NCBI GenBank assembly: GCA_021791235.1 | Contig: JAJYXA010000237.1 | Span: forward strand, 1-7,407 | Length of the DNA stretch: 7,407 bases | DNA from: Pseudomonadota bacterium | GTDB taxonomy: Bacteria; Pseudomonadota; Gammaproteobacteria; Burkholderiales; Thiobacillaceae | Direction of reading: 5' to 3' | The notes under the pieces: model-generated | What the model saw: only the letters and a program-made list of their open reading frames with translations | Database searches by the model: none | Told to the model about the DNA's origin: nothing | Program-made: the position numbers and the translations under genes | Part shown: positions 1 through 6,305 of the stretch, piece after piece | How the letters are laid out: the number at the start of each line of letters is the position of its first letter | Position numbering within the stretch: the first letter of the stretch is position 1

Positions 1-448
1 CGCCGCGCATCATCATGCAGAAGTGCTGGGCCTCGATCACGACGCCGACGCCGGCCGCGCCGGTGGCGGTCTGGATGGCCTCAGCGATCTGGGTGGTGAG
101 CTGCTCCTGAATCTGCAGACGCCGCGCGAACATGTCGGTGATGCGCGCAATCTTTGACAGACCAATCACCTTGCCTCTTGGCAGGTAGGCCACATGGGCC
201 TTGCCGACGAACGGCAGCAGGTGATGCTCGCACATCGAATACAGCTCGATGTCCTTGACGATGACCATTTCGTTGTTGTCCGAATCGAACACGGCCTCGT
301 TGAGGATCTCGTCCAGCGACTGCGTGTAGCCCTGCGTCAGGAACTTGAACGCGGCGGCTGCGCGCTCGGGCGTTTTCAGCAAGCCGTCGCGCGAGATGTC
401 TTCGCCCGCACTATGGATGAGCTGTTCGTAGAGCTTGGCGGTGTCCAT
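1..448 (-). CDS. folE: GTP cyclohydrolase I (type IA), 3' end cut by window edge
   Basis: This enzyme converts GTP to 7,8-dihydroneopterin triphosphate, the first committed step of tetrahydrofolate (and pterin) biosynthesis, in the cytosol. The 149 visible residues begin [10 protein letters not shown] and include the family signatures: TPERAA near residue 27, MCEHHLLPF at 72-80 and [11 protein letters not shown] at 139-149. Cys73, His76 and Cys144 match the three zinc ligands of the type IA family, so the active site looks intact. The family is normally about 180-220 residues, so roughly the last quarter to third lies beyond the left edge. The ATG at 448 is chosen because AAGG sits 9 nt upstream and no other in-frame start is close. 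It follows the ligase gene by 117 bp, so it may have its own promoter. Identification is firm; a link to the upstream genes is not shown. Confidence 0.97.
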   Translation of the reverse strand, partial: MDTAKLYEQLIHSAGEDISRDGLLKTPERAAAAFKFLTQGYTQSLDEILNEAVFDSDNNEMVIVKDIELYSMCEHHLLPFVGKAHVAYLPRGKVIGLSKIARITDMFARRLQIQEQLTTQIAEAIQTATGAAGVGVVIEAQHFCMMMRG

Positions 449-481
449 GTCCGATGACCTTGTCTGATCAGTGAGTTTTTG

Positions 482-510
482 ACTGTGTCAGAGCGGTCAG
501 GCATCGTCAA
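482..510 (-). promoter_or_regulatory. Possible sigma-70 promoter for folE
   Basis: On the minus strand a TTGACG hexamer (510-505, five of six matches to the -35 consensus) is followed after 17 bp by CACAGT (487-482, only three of six matches to the -10 consensus). The predicted start of transcription would fall about 25-30 bp upstream of the folE ATG. The -35 and the spacing are good but the -10 is poor, and chance matches are common, so this is a weak inference. Confidence 0.25.
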
Positions 511-565
511 CCCGGTGGTGACCGGCAAGATGGATCGAACGGGACTCACCTGAACCAGAACCCGG

Positions 566-1921
566 TTACGGATTTGGGTTTTTCGTGAGGCCGATCACGA
601 ACCGATGCTTGCCGGAGACGGTGCGCGGGATGGCGTCGAGGTAGTTCACCTCCAGCACCATTTGCGCATCCACGTCCCTGCGCAGGCTGGCCTCCAGCGA
701 CATCAGGGTTTCTGGGGTAAGCGGCGGGGAGGCAACCAGATTCAGCGTGATCCGGTCGAGGTCGCGCTGCACCCACTGGTATTGCCGGATCTGAGTCTGT
801 CCATACAGCAGGCGGTTGAAGTACGACGGATGGAGGGTCTTGCCGCTGCGGGTGCGGATCTGGTCGTTCTGCCGGCACAGGTCCATTTCCATCAACGGGA
901 AGGGCAGGCCGCAGCCGCATTCGCCTTCGAGCAGGCGGCCGGAATCGCCGATGTCGTAGCGGATCATCGGCATCAGGCGGTTGGTGAGCGAGGTGACGAG
1001 CAGGCGGTTTTCGTTCTCCAGCACCACCGATTCGAGATAGACCATATCGGTGAAGACGTGCAGGTTGCCAAGCCGGCATTCACAGGCAATGTTGGGAATT
1101 TCGCGGCTGCCGTACTGGTTGAACACCTTGCAGCCGAAGGCCTGTTGCATCGCCTGGCGCTGACCGTCGTCGAGCACTTCGGCGGTGGAATACACGCCGA
1201 TGAGCGTTTTCGGCATGGGCATCCGGTTGTCGATCACCACGCGCGCGACCTCGGCCAGAACGGATGCATAGCCCTGCAGCAACACGGGCCGGTAACGCTG
1301 GATGAAGCGTGCCCATTCGACGAGCTGCGCTTCGGTGTATTCGAACGCGGCGAGGGTGTGTTCCGCGGCGATGACGTCGCCGAGCTGGGCGCCGAACACG
1401 CCGCCCGGGACGACGTCCTGCCGCGCACCCCAGAAATTGAGGATCTTCTGTCCCGGCCGCCAGCCTGACAGCCCGTAGCTGCGCATCATGCCGGCGCGCA
1501 TCAGCTCGTGCTTGGCGTCGTCGTACCAGAAGGCCAGGGGCTTGCCAGTGGAGCCGCCGGTGTGGCCGATCTTCACCTGGCTGCGGTCGGCGGTGTCCGC
1601 CAGCAGGTCGTCCAGGCGCTGGGTCACGTCGTCCTTGCGCAGGATGGGCAGGGTGTCGAGGTCGAATTTTCCCCTTCGACAGAGCTCAGGACAGGCCCTT
1701 CGATGGGACTCAGGACAGGCATGGCCGAGGAACGGCGTCAGCGTTTCGGCGTAGTACGGCGTGTGGCTTGCGGCGAAGGCGACGATGTCGACAAGGTCGC
1801 GCTGCTGTTTGGCCAGAAGGTCGCTGCGAGGCAGCGCCTGGGTGCGCAGCAGCGCGTCGAGATGCGCGTAGCGCAGCGGATGGCGGCGGCGGTACAGCGC
1901 GTGGCGCAGGCGCTCGATCAT
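566..1921 (-). CDS. PaaK/CapK-like adenylate-forming ligase (phenylacetate-CoA ligase family)
   Basis: The 451-residue protein belongs to the ANL superfamily, whose members activate a carboxylic acid as acyl-AMP and usually pass it to CoA. Visible motifs in order are the phosphate-binding loop GHTGGSTGKP (119-128), the YGSRE substrate/ATP motif (270-274), RYDIGDSG (321-328, ribose-binding Asp), DQIRTRSGK at the domain hinge (353-361) and the C-terminal catalytic lysine in PRTVSGKHR (432-440). Cys280, Cys282, Cys335 and Cys337 form CxC pairs that could bind metal, as in some PaaK-like proteins. Length fits the family. The start is set by the ATGA overlap with the upstream glycosyltransferase gene, pointing to translational coupling; a longer frame upstream encodes only unrelated sequence. 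Residues 68-83 come entirely from an inserted tandem repeat. The substrate is unknown. True phenylacetate catabolism is unlikely because no other paa genes are present; CapK-like roles in surface polymer or lipid synthesis fit the neighbours better, but this is inference. Confidence 0.88.
   Translation of the reverse strand: MIERLRHALYRRRHPLRYAHLDALLRTQALPRSDLLAKQQRDLVDIVAFAASHTPYYAETLTPFLGHACPESHRRACPELCRRGKFDLDTLPILRKDDVTQRLDDLLADTADRSQVKIGHTGGSTGKPLAFWYDDAKHELMRAGMMRSYGLSGWRPGQKILNFWGARQDVVPGGVFGAQLGDVIAAEHTLAAFEYTEAQLVEWARFIQRYRPVLLQGYASVLAEVARVVIDNRMPMPKTLIGVYSTAEVLDDGQRQAMQQAFGCKVFNQYGSREIPNIACECRLGNLHVFTDMVYLESVVLENENRLLVTSLTNRLMPMIRYDIGDSGRLLEGECGCGLPFPLMEMDLCRQNDQIRTRSGKTLHPSYFNRLLYGQTQIRQYQWVQRDLDRITLNLVASPPLTPETLMSLEASLRRDVDAQMVLEVNYLDAIPRTVSGKHRFVIGLTKNPNP
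1673..1720. repeat. Two tandem 24-bp repeat units inserted in frame in the ligase gene
   Basis: Unit 1 is 1673-1696 and unit 2 is 1697-1720. They match at 20 of 24 positions: both begin CCTTCGA and end CTCAGGACAGGC, differing only at unit positions 8, 9, 11 and 12. Because 24 is a multiple of three, each unit adds eight codons, read on the minus strand as ACPESHRR and ACPELCRR. These residues fall between the N-terminal helices and the GKFDLDTLPIL segment, where PaaK-like proteins normally run straight through. From memory, closely similar CTTCGACAGGCTCAGG-type repeats are scattered in many environmental proteobacterial genomes; that is recollection, not a search. Confidence 0.85.
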
Positions 1922-3672
1922 CCTCGTCGGGAAGAGAGGGCGGCGAGCGCCTGCGTCCAGGCGTCGCGGTCCGCATGAAAGCGGGTGAGGGCGGCGAGCT
2001 GGCGCTGACGCCAGCGCTGCCAGTGTGCTTCCGAAGCGATGCGTGCATGACCCGGCGAATCCGTGCCGAAGTTGCGCTGCATGTTGTCGAGGAAGACGCG
2101 GAACTGTGCGAGTGCCTCGGCGTGTTCGGGCGCGTGCCACCAGTGCGCCGGGTTGTTGAGCAGGGCAGACAGCGCAGCGAGTTTTTTTACGATCCAGGCG
2201 TGCCGGATGCGGTATTTCAATGCCATGTCGGCGTGCACCGCATCGAGCGTGGCGGCGATGGCATCACTGGACAGGTCCTGCTGCGGAAAGCCCTGCGCGG
2301 CCAGCCGCTCGACGCTGAATAGCATGACGTCGCCATAAAACTGCCGCCCGAATTCGTCGGCCAGGTCGATGGCATCGGCCTGGGTGACGACGCCGGGGCG
2401 GAACTCGGCCTCGCCGGTGGCGTCGAGCGTGCGCGTATGCAGCATCGGCAGGTTGGCGGAGATGAATTTGTCTCCCAGTTCGGCCTTCATCAGCCGCCCG
2501 AGCGTGGGGCCGGACATGCGCAGTCGCAGCGGTGCGAAGGGGATGAACCAGTTCAGCGCGCGCGGGCGGAACACGTAGTTGCCGGTATAGACGGTGCGCG
2601 CGGCTTGCACGCTGTCGGGCGCGGGCTGGTGGCGATACCAGGTGATGCGGGTGGGATGCTCGCCGTGGAAAAAGCTTTTCAGCCGCCGGGCGAAGTCACC
2701 GAAGCAGGCAGCGTTGCTTGGTTCACCTGCAAGCGCGCAGCGGTAGCGATAGGCGTCGGCCGGGTTGTCGAAGCCGAACAGCCCGGCCATGTCGTGATAG
2801 GCGGCGTCGGCTTCCTGCGTGTTCGCCGCGTTCCGGCGGTAGGGCTGGGCCGGGTCGCTCGCCGCCATCTCGTGCAGGAAGCCAGCGACGTCGTCGAGGA
2901 AGTTGCCGGCCATCACGGCGGGAGAGACGGGGGGGTCGCCGACGACCTTGCCGGTGAGCACGTCGGCATCGTTTCCGGAAAAGACCGCGTCCAGCTGAGC
3001 GAAGAAATTGACCGCGCACACGTTGCCGTCGCCATCCGCCGTGTCCACCTTCACCTTGAATTGCTGGTCGGCGTCGAGCGTATAGAACAGCAGGGGTGAG
3101 TCGGTTTCCTTGAGTTTCGCCAATTCCAGATAGGCGATGTTGCGCATCATCGCCTGGCCCTTGTGGCCGAAGGCGTCGCGCGGCGCAGTACCGACGATGG
3201 AACCGAGGTCGATGCCGGCGAGCGAATCCATCAAGGCGAGCTGTTCGGTCAGGCCGAAGTAACGGATGGCCAGCCCCTGGGCGGCGAACGCTCGGGCGAT
3301 GGCCCGGTTCGCGGCGATGAGGTCGGCGTCCTGCGTGTCGTCGGCGAGGATGACGGCGATCTTGCGGAAGTGGCCGTCCTGCATGCCGCCGTAGCCGTAG
3401 GCGTGGCAGAGTTCCAGCAGGCTCGCGAGGCAGCGGCGCAGTTGCGCCGGGCTGTCGGCCACCGGGATGACAATGACGAAGTGGTGGCGGCGGTCGTCGC
3501 CGCGTCGGGCGATCAGGGATTCCAGCCGCCGCCAGGCCGACTGATACGACTGCAGCAGGGCTTCGTTGAAGCCGCCGTCCCACAGCGCGGCTTCGAACCG
3601 ATTGACGACGGCACGTTGCGCCGCAATTTGTTCGTCGGCACTAGCGAGCCGACAGATAGCGGGGGAAGGCAT
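1918..3672 (-). CDS. Putative glycosyltransferase with GT-A-like domain, 584 aa
   Basis: I do not recognise a named family for the whole protein. Residues about 64-245 resemble a GT-A nucleotide-sugar transferase. HFVIVIPVADSPAQLRRCL (64-82) looks like the opening strand and helix of GT2 enzymes, VILADDTQD (107-115) like the second acidic strand, and GHKGQAMMRN (169-178) like the loop before the metal-binding strand. FYTLDADQQF (196-205) holds the likely DxD metal/nucleotide-sugar motif. The N-terminal 60 residues and the region after about 300 are not recognised; the C-terminal 120 residues are rich in Ala, Trp, Arg and His and look helical. No signal peptide or membrane span is seen, so it is probably cytosolic or peripheral. 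The ATG at 3672 lies 32 nt inside the 3' end of the ThDP gene without a clear Shine-Dalgarno; no later in-frame start precedes the GT-A core. The stop overlaps the ligase start (ATGA). Sugar donor and acceptor are unknown, and a non-transferase nucleotidyl enzyme of the same fold is possible. Confidence 0.72.
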   Translation of the reverse strand: MPSPAICRLASADEQIAAQRAVVNRFEAALWDGGFNEALLQSYQSAWRRLESLIARRGDDRRHHFVIVIPVADSPAQLRRCLASLLELCHAYGYGGMQDGHFRKIAVILADDTQDADLIAANRAIARAFAAQGLAIRYFGLTEQLALMDSLAGIDLGSIVGTAPRDAFGHKGQAMMRNIAYLELAKLKETDSPLLFYTLDADQQFKVKVDTADGDGNVCAVNFFAQLDAVFSGNDADVLTGKVVGDPPVSPAVMAGNFLDDVAGFLHEMAASDPAQPYRRNAANTQEADAAYHDMAGLFGFDNPADAYRYRCALAGEPSNAACFGDFARRLKSFFHGEHPTRITWYRHQPAPDSVQAARTVYTGNYVFRPRALNWFIPFAPLRLRMSGPTLGRLMKAELGDKFISANLPMLHTRTLDATGEAEFRPGVVTQADAIDLADEFGRQFYGDVMLFSVERLAAQGFPQQDLSSDAIAATLDAVHADMALKYRIRHAWIVKKLAALSALLNNPAHWWHAPEHAEALAQFRVFLDNMQRNFGTDSPGHARIASEAHWQRWRQRQLAALTRFHADRDAWTQALAALSSRRG

Positions 3673-5305
3673 GTTTGTCGAGCAGGATTTCGATGAGGTT
3701 GATCGTGCCGGCGAGGTCGGCGTGGGCGAACAGGGCGTCGAGTTCGGCCCCGGTTTCGATGCGGTAGTGGTTCACGCCGAACGACTGCGCGAGCAGGCCG
3801 AAGTCGGGATTGGTGAAGTCGCAGTCGATGTAGCGTTCGCCGTAGAGCTGGAACTGGTTCTTGCGGATGAGCGAGAGGGTGCCGTTGTTGATCACCACCA
3901 CGTTGAGCGGGATGCCGTAGTTCACCGCCGTCATCATTTCCATGCAGCACATCTGGAAACCGCCGTCGCCGAGAATGGCGAAGGTGGGGCTGTCCTTGGC
4001 AAAGCAGCGCGCGCCGATGGCGGCAGGGATGGCGTGACCGAGCGACGAGATGCCGGAATTCGGGAAGTAGTGGTTGCGGTCGGAGACGTCGAACCAGCTC
4101 TGCGCGAAGACGATGTTGTCGTCGAACACCAGCGCGTCGTGCGGGAAGCGCCGGGCGAGCCTGCCGAAGAACGAGCGGATCAGGTGGAACGCTTCCGGTT
4201 GTGCCGCCGCTTCATCGATTGCGGGCGGGATGACGGCGGCACGGTGGTCGTCGAGCCGATCGCCCGCCTTGGGCGGCATGCCGTCGGCTTGCAGCGTGGC
4301 GAACACGTCTTCCATCACCGCGCGGATGTCGCCGCAAATCGCAACGTCCGGCTGGAACACGCGGCCGAGTTGCACGGCGTCGCGGTCGACCTGGGCGATT
4401 CTCTTGCCACCCAGCAGCTTCGCATCCCACAGGTAGCTGGTGCGTTCGTTGAAGCCTGCGCCGAGAAACACCAGCAGGTCGGCATGCTCGACGAGGTAGC
4501 GGTAGGCGTCGCCGTTGGAGGTGACGCCGAGGCAGCCGAGCGACAGGGGCGTACCTTCGGCCACCACGCCTTTGGCCTTGAGACTGGTGGTGACCGGGAT
4601 GTGGAAGGTTTCGGACAAGGCTGCGATGACGTCGCGCGCGCCGGCCTGGATGCAGCCGTAGCCGGCGACGATCACCGGATGGCGTGCGGCGCGCAGCAGT
4701 TCGGCAAGTTCGGCAACCAATGCCGTCTGCGGGGCTGAAGCCTTGCGCGGGAAATGAACCTGATCGAGCACGCTGTCGTCGACCATTTCCTTCTGCACGT
4801 TGTAGGGGATAGACAGCAGCACTGGCCCCGGATCGCGCCCGAGCAGCGCCTGCGTGGCCTGGTTCAGCACCTGGCCGAGATAGTCGGTGCGCTCGACCAG
4901 CTTGTGATAGCGGGTGACGCTGGCGAACAGTGCACCCTGGTCGATCGCGCCGCCTTCGCCCGAGCTTTCCTGCAGACCGCCGCGGCCGAAGATGTAGGTG
5001 GAGGTCTCGCCGGTGATCGCCAGCACCGGCAGCCGCTCGGCGTAGGCATTGGCAATCCCGGTGATGAGATTGGTCGCGCCCGGCCCGGCGGTGGCGATGC
5101 AGGCAGATGGCCGGTGGGACACGCGCGCGTAGCCGCCCGCCATGAACGCCGCCCCCTGCTCGTGCTTCACCAGCACGCTCTTCACGCCCGAGTCGTGCAG
5201 GCGGTCGTAGATGGGCAGCACGTGCGCGCCCGGCATGCCGAAGATGTGGTCGATCCCCAGGCGTTCCAGATACCGGACGATCAGTTCGCTGACTGAAATG
5301 TTCAT
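3641..5305 (-). CDS. ThDP-dependent enzyme, acetolactate-synthase-like
   Basis: The 554-residue protein has the three-domain layout of the AHAS/pyruvate oxidase group, which use thiamine diphosphate to decarboxylate or ligate 2-oxo acids. The N-terminal Pyr domain includes GMPGAHVLPIYD (23-34) and the ThDP-activating glutamate Glu49 in VKHEQGAAFMAGGYAR, then TAGPGATN (72-79). The central domain spans roughly 190-340. The C-terminal PP domain has the Mg-ThDP motif LGDGGFQ (445-451) ending in NN at 473-474. Catalytic elements look intact. It is probably not the branched-chain biosynthetic AHAS: no small subunit gene (ilvN/H) follows, and the region before the PP motif reads FDDNIVFAQSW instead of the AHAS VGQHQMW-type segment. 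The start at 5305 is chosen because homology-like sequence begins there; the open frame runs further upstream but is Arg/Pro-rich and family-unlike. No good Shine-Dalgarno is visible. It is the first gene of an overlapping trio with the glycosyltransferase and ligase. The substrate is unknown. Confidence 0.88.
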   Translation of the reverse strand: MNISVSELIVRYLERLGIDHIFGMPGAHVLPIYDRLHDSGVKSVLVKHEQGAAFMAGGYARVSHRPSACIATAGPGATNLITGIANAYAERLPVLAITGETSTYIFGRGGLQESSGEGGAIDQGALFASVTRYHKLVERTDYLGQVLNQATQALLGRDPGPVLLSIPYNVQKEMVDDSVLDQVHFPRKASAPQTALVAELAELLRAARHPVIVAGYGCIQAGARDVIAALSETFHIPVTTSLKAKGVVAEGTPLSLGCLGVTSNGDAYRYLVEHADLLVFLGAGFNERTSYLWDAKLLGGKRIAQVDRDAVQLGRVFQPDVAICGDIRAVMEDVFATLQADGMPPKAGDRLDDHRAAVIPPAIDEAAAQPEAFHLIRSFFGRLARRFPHDALVFDDNIVFAQSWFDVSDRNHYFPNSGISSLGHAIPAAIGARCFAKDSPTFAILGDGGFQMCCMEMMTAVNYGIPLNVVVINNGTLSLIRKNQFQLYGERYIDCDFTNPDFGLLAQSFGVNHYRIETGAELDALFAHADLAGTINLIEILLDKHAFPRYLSAR

Positions 5306-5494
5306 GTGCTTGTTATGGGTTCTGCGGTCCCGCTCCCGCCCGTGCGCGCAGAGGGCGTGCCCGGACGTACGGGATTTGAGCACAAGACGCCGCGCGGGGG
5401 AACCTCGGATGCGGCGTGGGATAGAGTGCAGGCCCGGGGCTGGAGCCTTGAGTCCGGCCGCGCAGCCCGCAGAACACGATGCGGACACACCAAA

Positions 5495-5534
5495 CAGCGG
5501 AGGCCGCTGCACTGCCCGGCAGGGGGTGCAGCGG
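5495..5534 (-). terminator. Hairpin pair after the CBS gene, possible terminator or attenuator
   Basis: Ten bases past the CBS stop codon the minus strand has CCGCTGCAC (5534-5526), a 13-nt loop, then its perfect complement GTGCAGCGG (5512-5504). The second arm can instead pair with a later CCGCTG (5500-5495) as CAGCGG-CCT-CCGCTG, a 6-bp stem with a 3-nt loop followed by TTTGG. The hairpins exclude each other. The T tract is short, so simple intrinsic termination is uncertain. Confidence 0.45.
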
Positions 5535-5543
5535 TCGGTCAGA

Positions 5544-6137
5544 TCAGGCGTGCGCCAGGTGCTGCTCGATTTCGATGAAGGTGTTGGCCACTTCGGTGGT
5601 CTCGACGTTGACGCCCAGCTGCTTGCACAGCTGCGACAGCGACAGCAGGCCGCGCACCATCTGCCGGCCTTCGGTGTGCTCGATCACCAGGGCGTGCTGG
5701 CGGCCGCGCGCCTTGAGCGTTTCCAGCACGTGGCCGACGCGGGCGTGGGCGATGTCGTCGTAGTCGACCGCTTCCAGCCGCTCCACCGGCGTCATGATGT
5801 CGGCCACCAGCACTTCGTCGCGGCGGATGCCGCGGCTCTGCACGACCTGCAGCGGCTTTTCGCCGTGGATGTCGGTGCTGGTGATGAGCCCGGCCACACG
5901 GTCATGGCCGTCCATGACGAACAGCAGGCGCACTTTGCGGCGGATCATGCGTTCTTCCGCCTGCATGATGGTGTCGCCGGGGGTGGCGATGAAGGCGGTC
6001 AGGCGGCGGAAATCGGTCATGACGTCGAGCGCCGGATTGTCCAGCCCCACCCGCTCGGGCAGGATGCAGGCGGGACGCAGGAGGCCGGCAGTCATGTCGA
6101 GATTGCGGGCAGGCAGGCGGGTATAGGTCAGGGTCAT
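5544..6137 (-). CDS. Stand-alone protein with two CBS domains
   Basis: The 197-residue protein holds a tandem CBS pair (Bateman module). The first, about 38-92, contains VMTDFRRLTAFIATPGDTI and ends GLITSTDIHG; the second, about 112-172, opens VADIMTPVERLEAVDYDDI and ends VRGLLSLSQL. Both show the usual pattern of a DxMT-like opening and a G-x-hydrophobic-hydrophobic-S/T closing strand. Such modules commonly bind adenine nucleotides and act as energy or ligand sensors. No fused enzyme, channel or transporter domain is present, so the partner is unknown. The ATG at 6137 is chosen over an in-frame ATG at 6167 because AAGGAG lies 7 nt before it. The gene is flanked by an inverted repeat upstream and hairpins downstream, suggesting its own transcription unit. 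The N-terminal 37 residues and a C-terminal tail rich in Glu/His are not recognised. Confidence 0.9.
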   Translation of the reverse strand: MTLTYTRLPARNLDMTAGLLRPACILPERVGLDNPALDVMTDFRRLTAFIATPGDTIMQAEERMIRRKVRLLFVMDGHDRVAGLITSTDIHGEKPLQVVQSRGIRRDEVLVADIMTPVERLEAVDYDDIAHARVGHVLETLKARGRQHALVIEHTEGRQMVRGLLSLSQLCKQLGVNVETTEVANTFIEIEQHLAHA

Positions 6138-6144
6138 GGCGGAT

Positions 6145-6150
6145 CTCCTT
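6145..6150 (-). promoter_or_regulatory. Strong Shine-Dalgarno fixing the CBS gene start
   Basis: AAGGAG on the minus strand sits 7 nt before the ATG at 6137. It lies downstream of the alternative in-frame ATG at 6167, so it supports the shorter protein. Confidence 0.8.
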
Positions 6151-6195
6151 GCATCGGTTTCGGGCACCCCGCGGCATTTTTCGCGTGCAGGGCAG

Positions 6196-6236
6196 GAATG
6201 GACAATCCTGTTCCTCGAACTATCCCTTGTCCATTC
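6196..6236. promoter_or_regulatory. Perfect 10-bp inverted repeat upstream of the CBS gene, candidate operator
   Basis: GAATGGACAA (6196-6205) and TTGTCCATTC (6227-6236) are exact reverse complements separated by 21 bp, with arm centres 31 bp apart, close to three turns of B-DNA. A smaller GTTC-CTC-GAAC dyad lies inside the spacer (6210-6220). The stretch is AT-richer than its surroundings and lies 59-99 bp before the CBS start codon. It could be a binding site for a dimeric or tetrameric regulator, or an RNA hairpin. It is not a good terminator for the formylglutathione hydrolase gene, since on the minus strand no T run follows. Confidence 0.5.
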
Positions 6237-6305
6237 AAGATTTTTTAGCCGGACATAAATTGTTCTTGCTTGATTCGGCGTGAGGCGGGGCGTACTGCCG
6301 GCGGC

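Noticed and set aside
512..525. CCGGT-GGTG-ACCGG hairpin after the ligase gene as an intrinsic terminator
   Set aside because: The stem is only 5 bp and no T run follows on the minus strand.
515..560. tRNA-like T-arm string GTTCGATCC on the minus strand between ligase and folE
   Set aside because: The flanking bases do not form the T stem, and no anticodon or acceptor arms are present.
605..1468. Long plus-strand open frame opposite the ligase gene
   Set aside because: It is antisense to a gene with clear adenylation motifs; the protein is rich in Val, His, Gly and Arg without recognisable domains, as expected from GC-rich complement.
3566..4738. 390-codon plus-strand open frame opposite the ThDP gene
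   Set aside because: It mirrors a gene with intact ThDP motifs and shows no family motif of its own.
5306..5512. N-terminal extension of the ThDP enzyme in the same open frame
   Set aside because: The added residues are Arg/Pro/Ala-rich, unlike the start of this family, and the region contains hairpin structure; the family-like sequence begins at the ATG at 5305.
6196..6246. Inverted repeat followed by a T run on the plus strand as a rho-independent terminator
   Set aside because: It would serve plus-strand transcription, but no supported gene is on that strand here.
5211..6248. 345-codon plus-strand open frame spanning the CBS gene and flanking gaps
   Set aside because: It crosses two intergenic gaps and the CBS gene in antisense, with a composition typical of a shadow frame and no recognisable domain.
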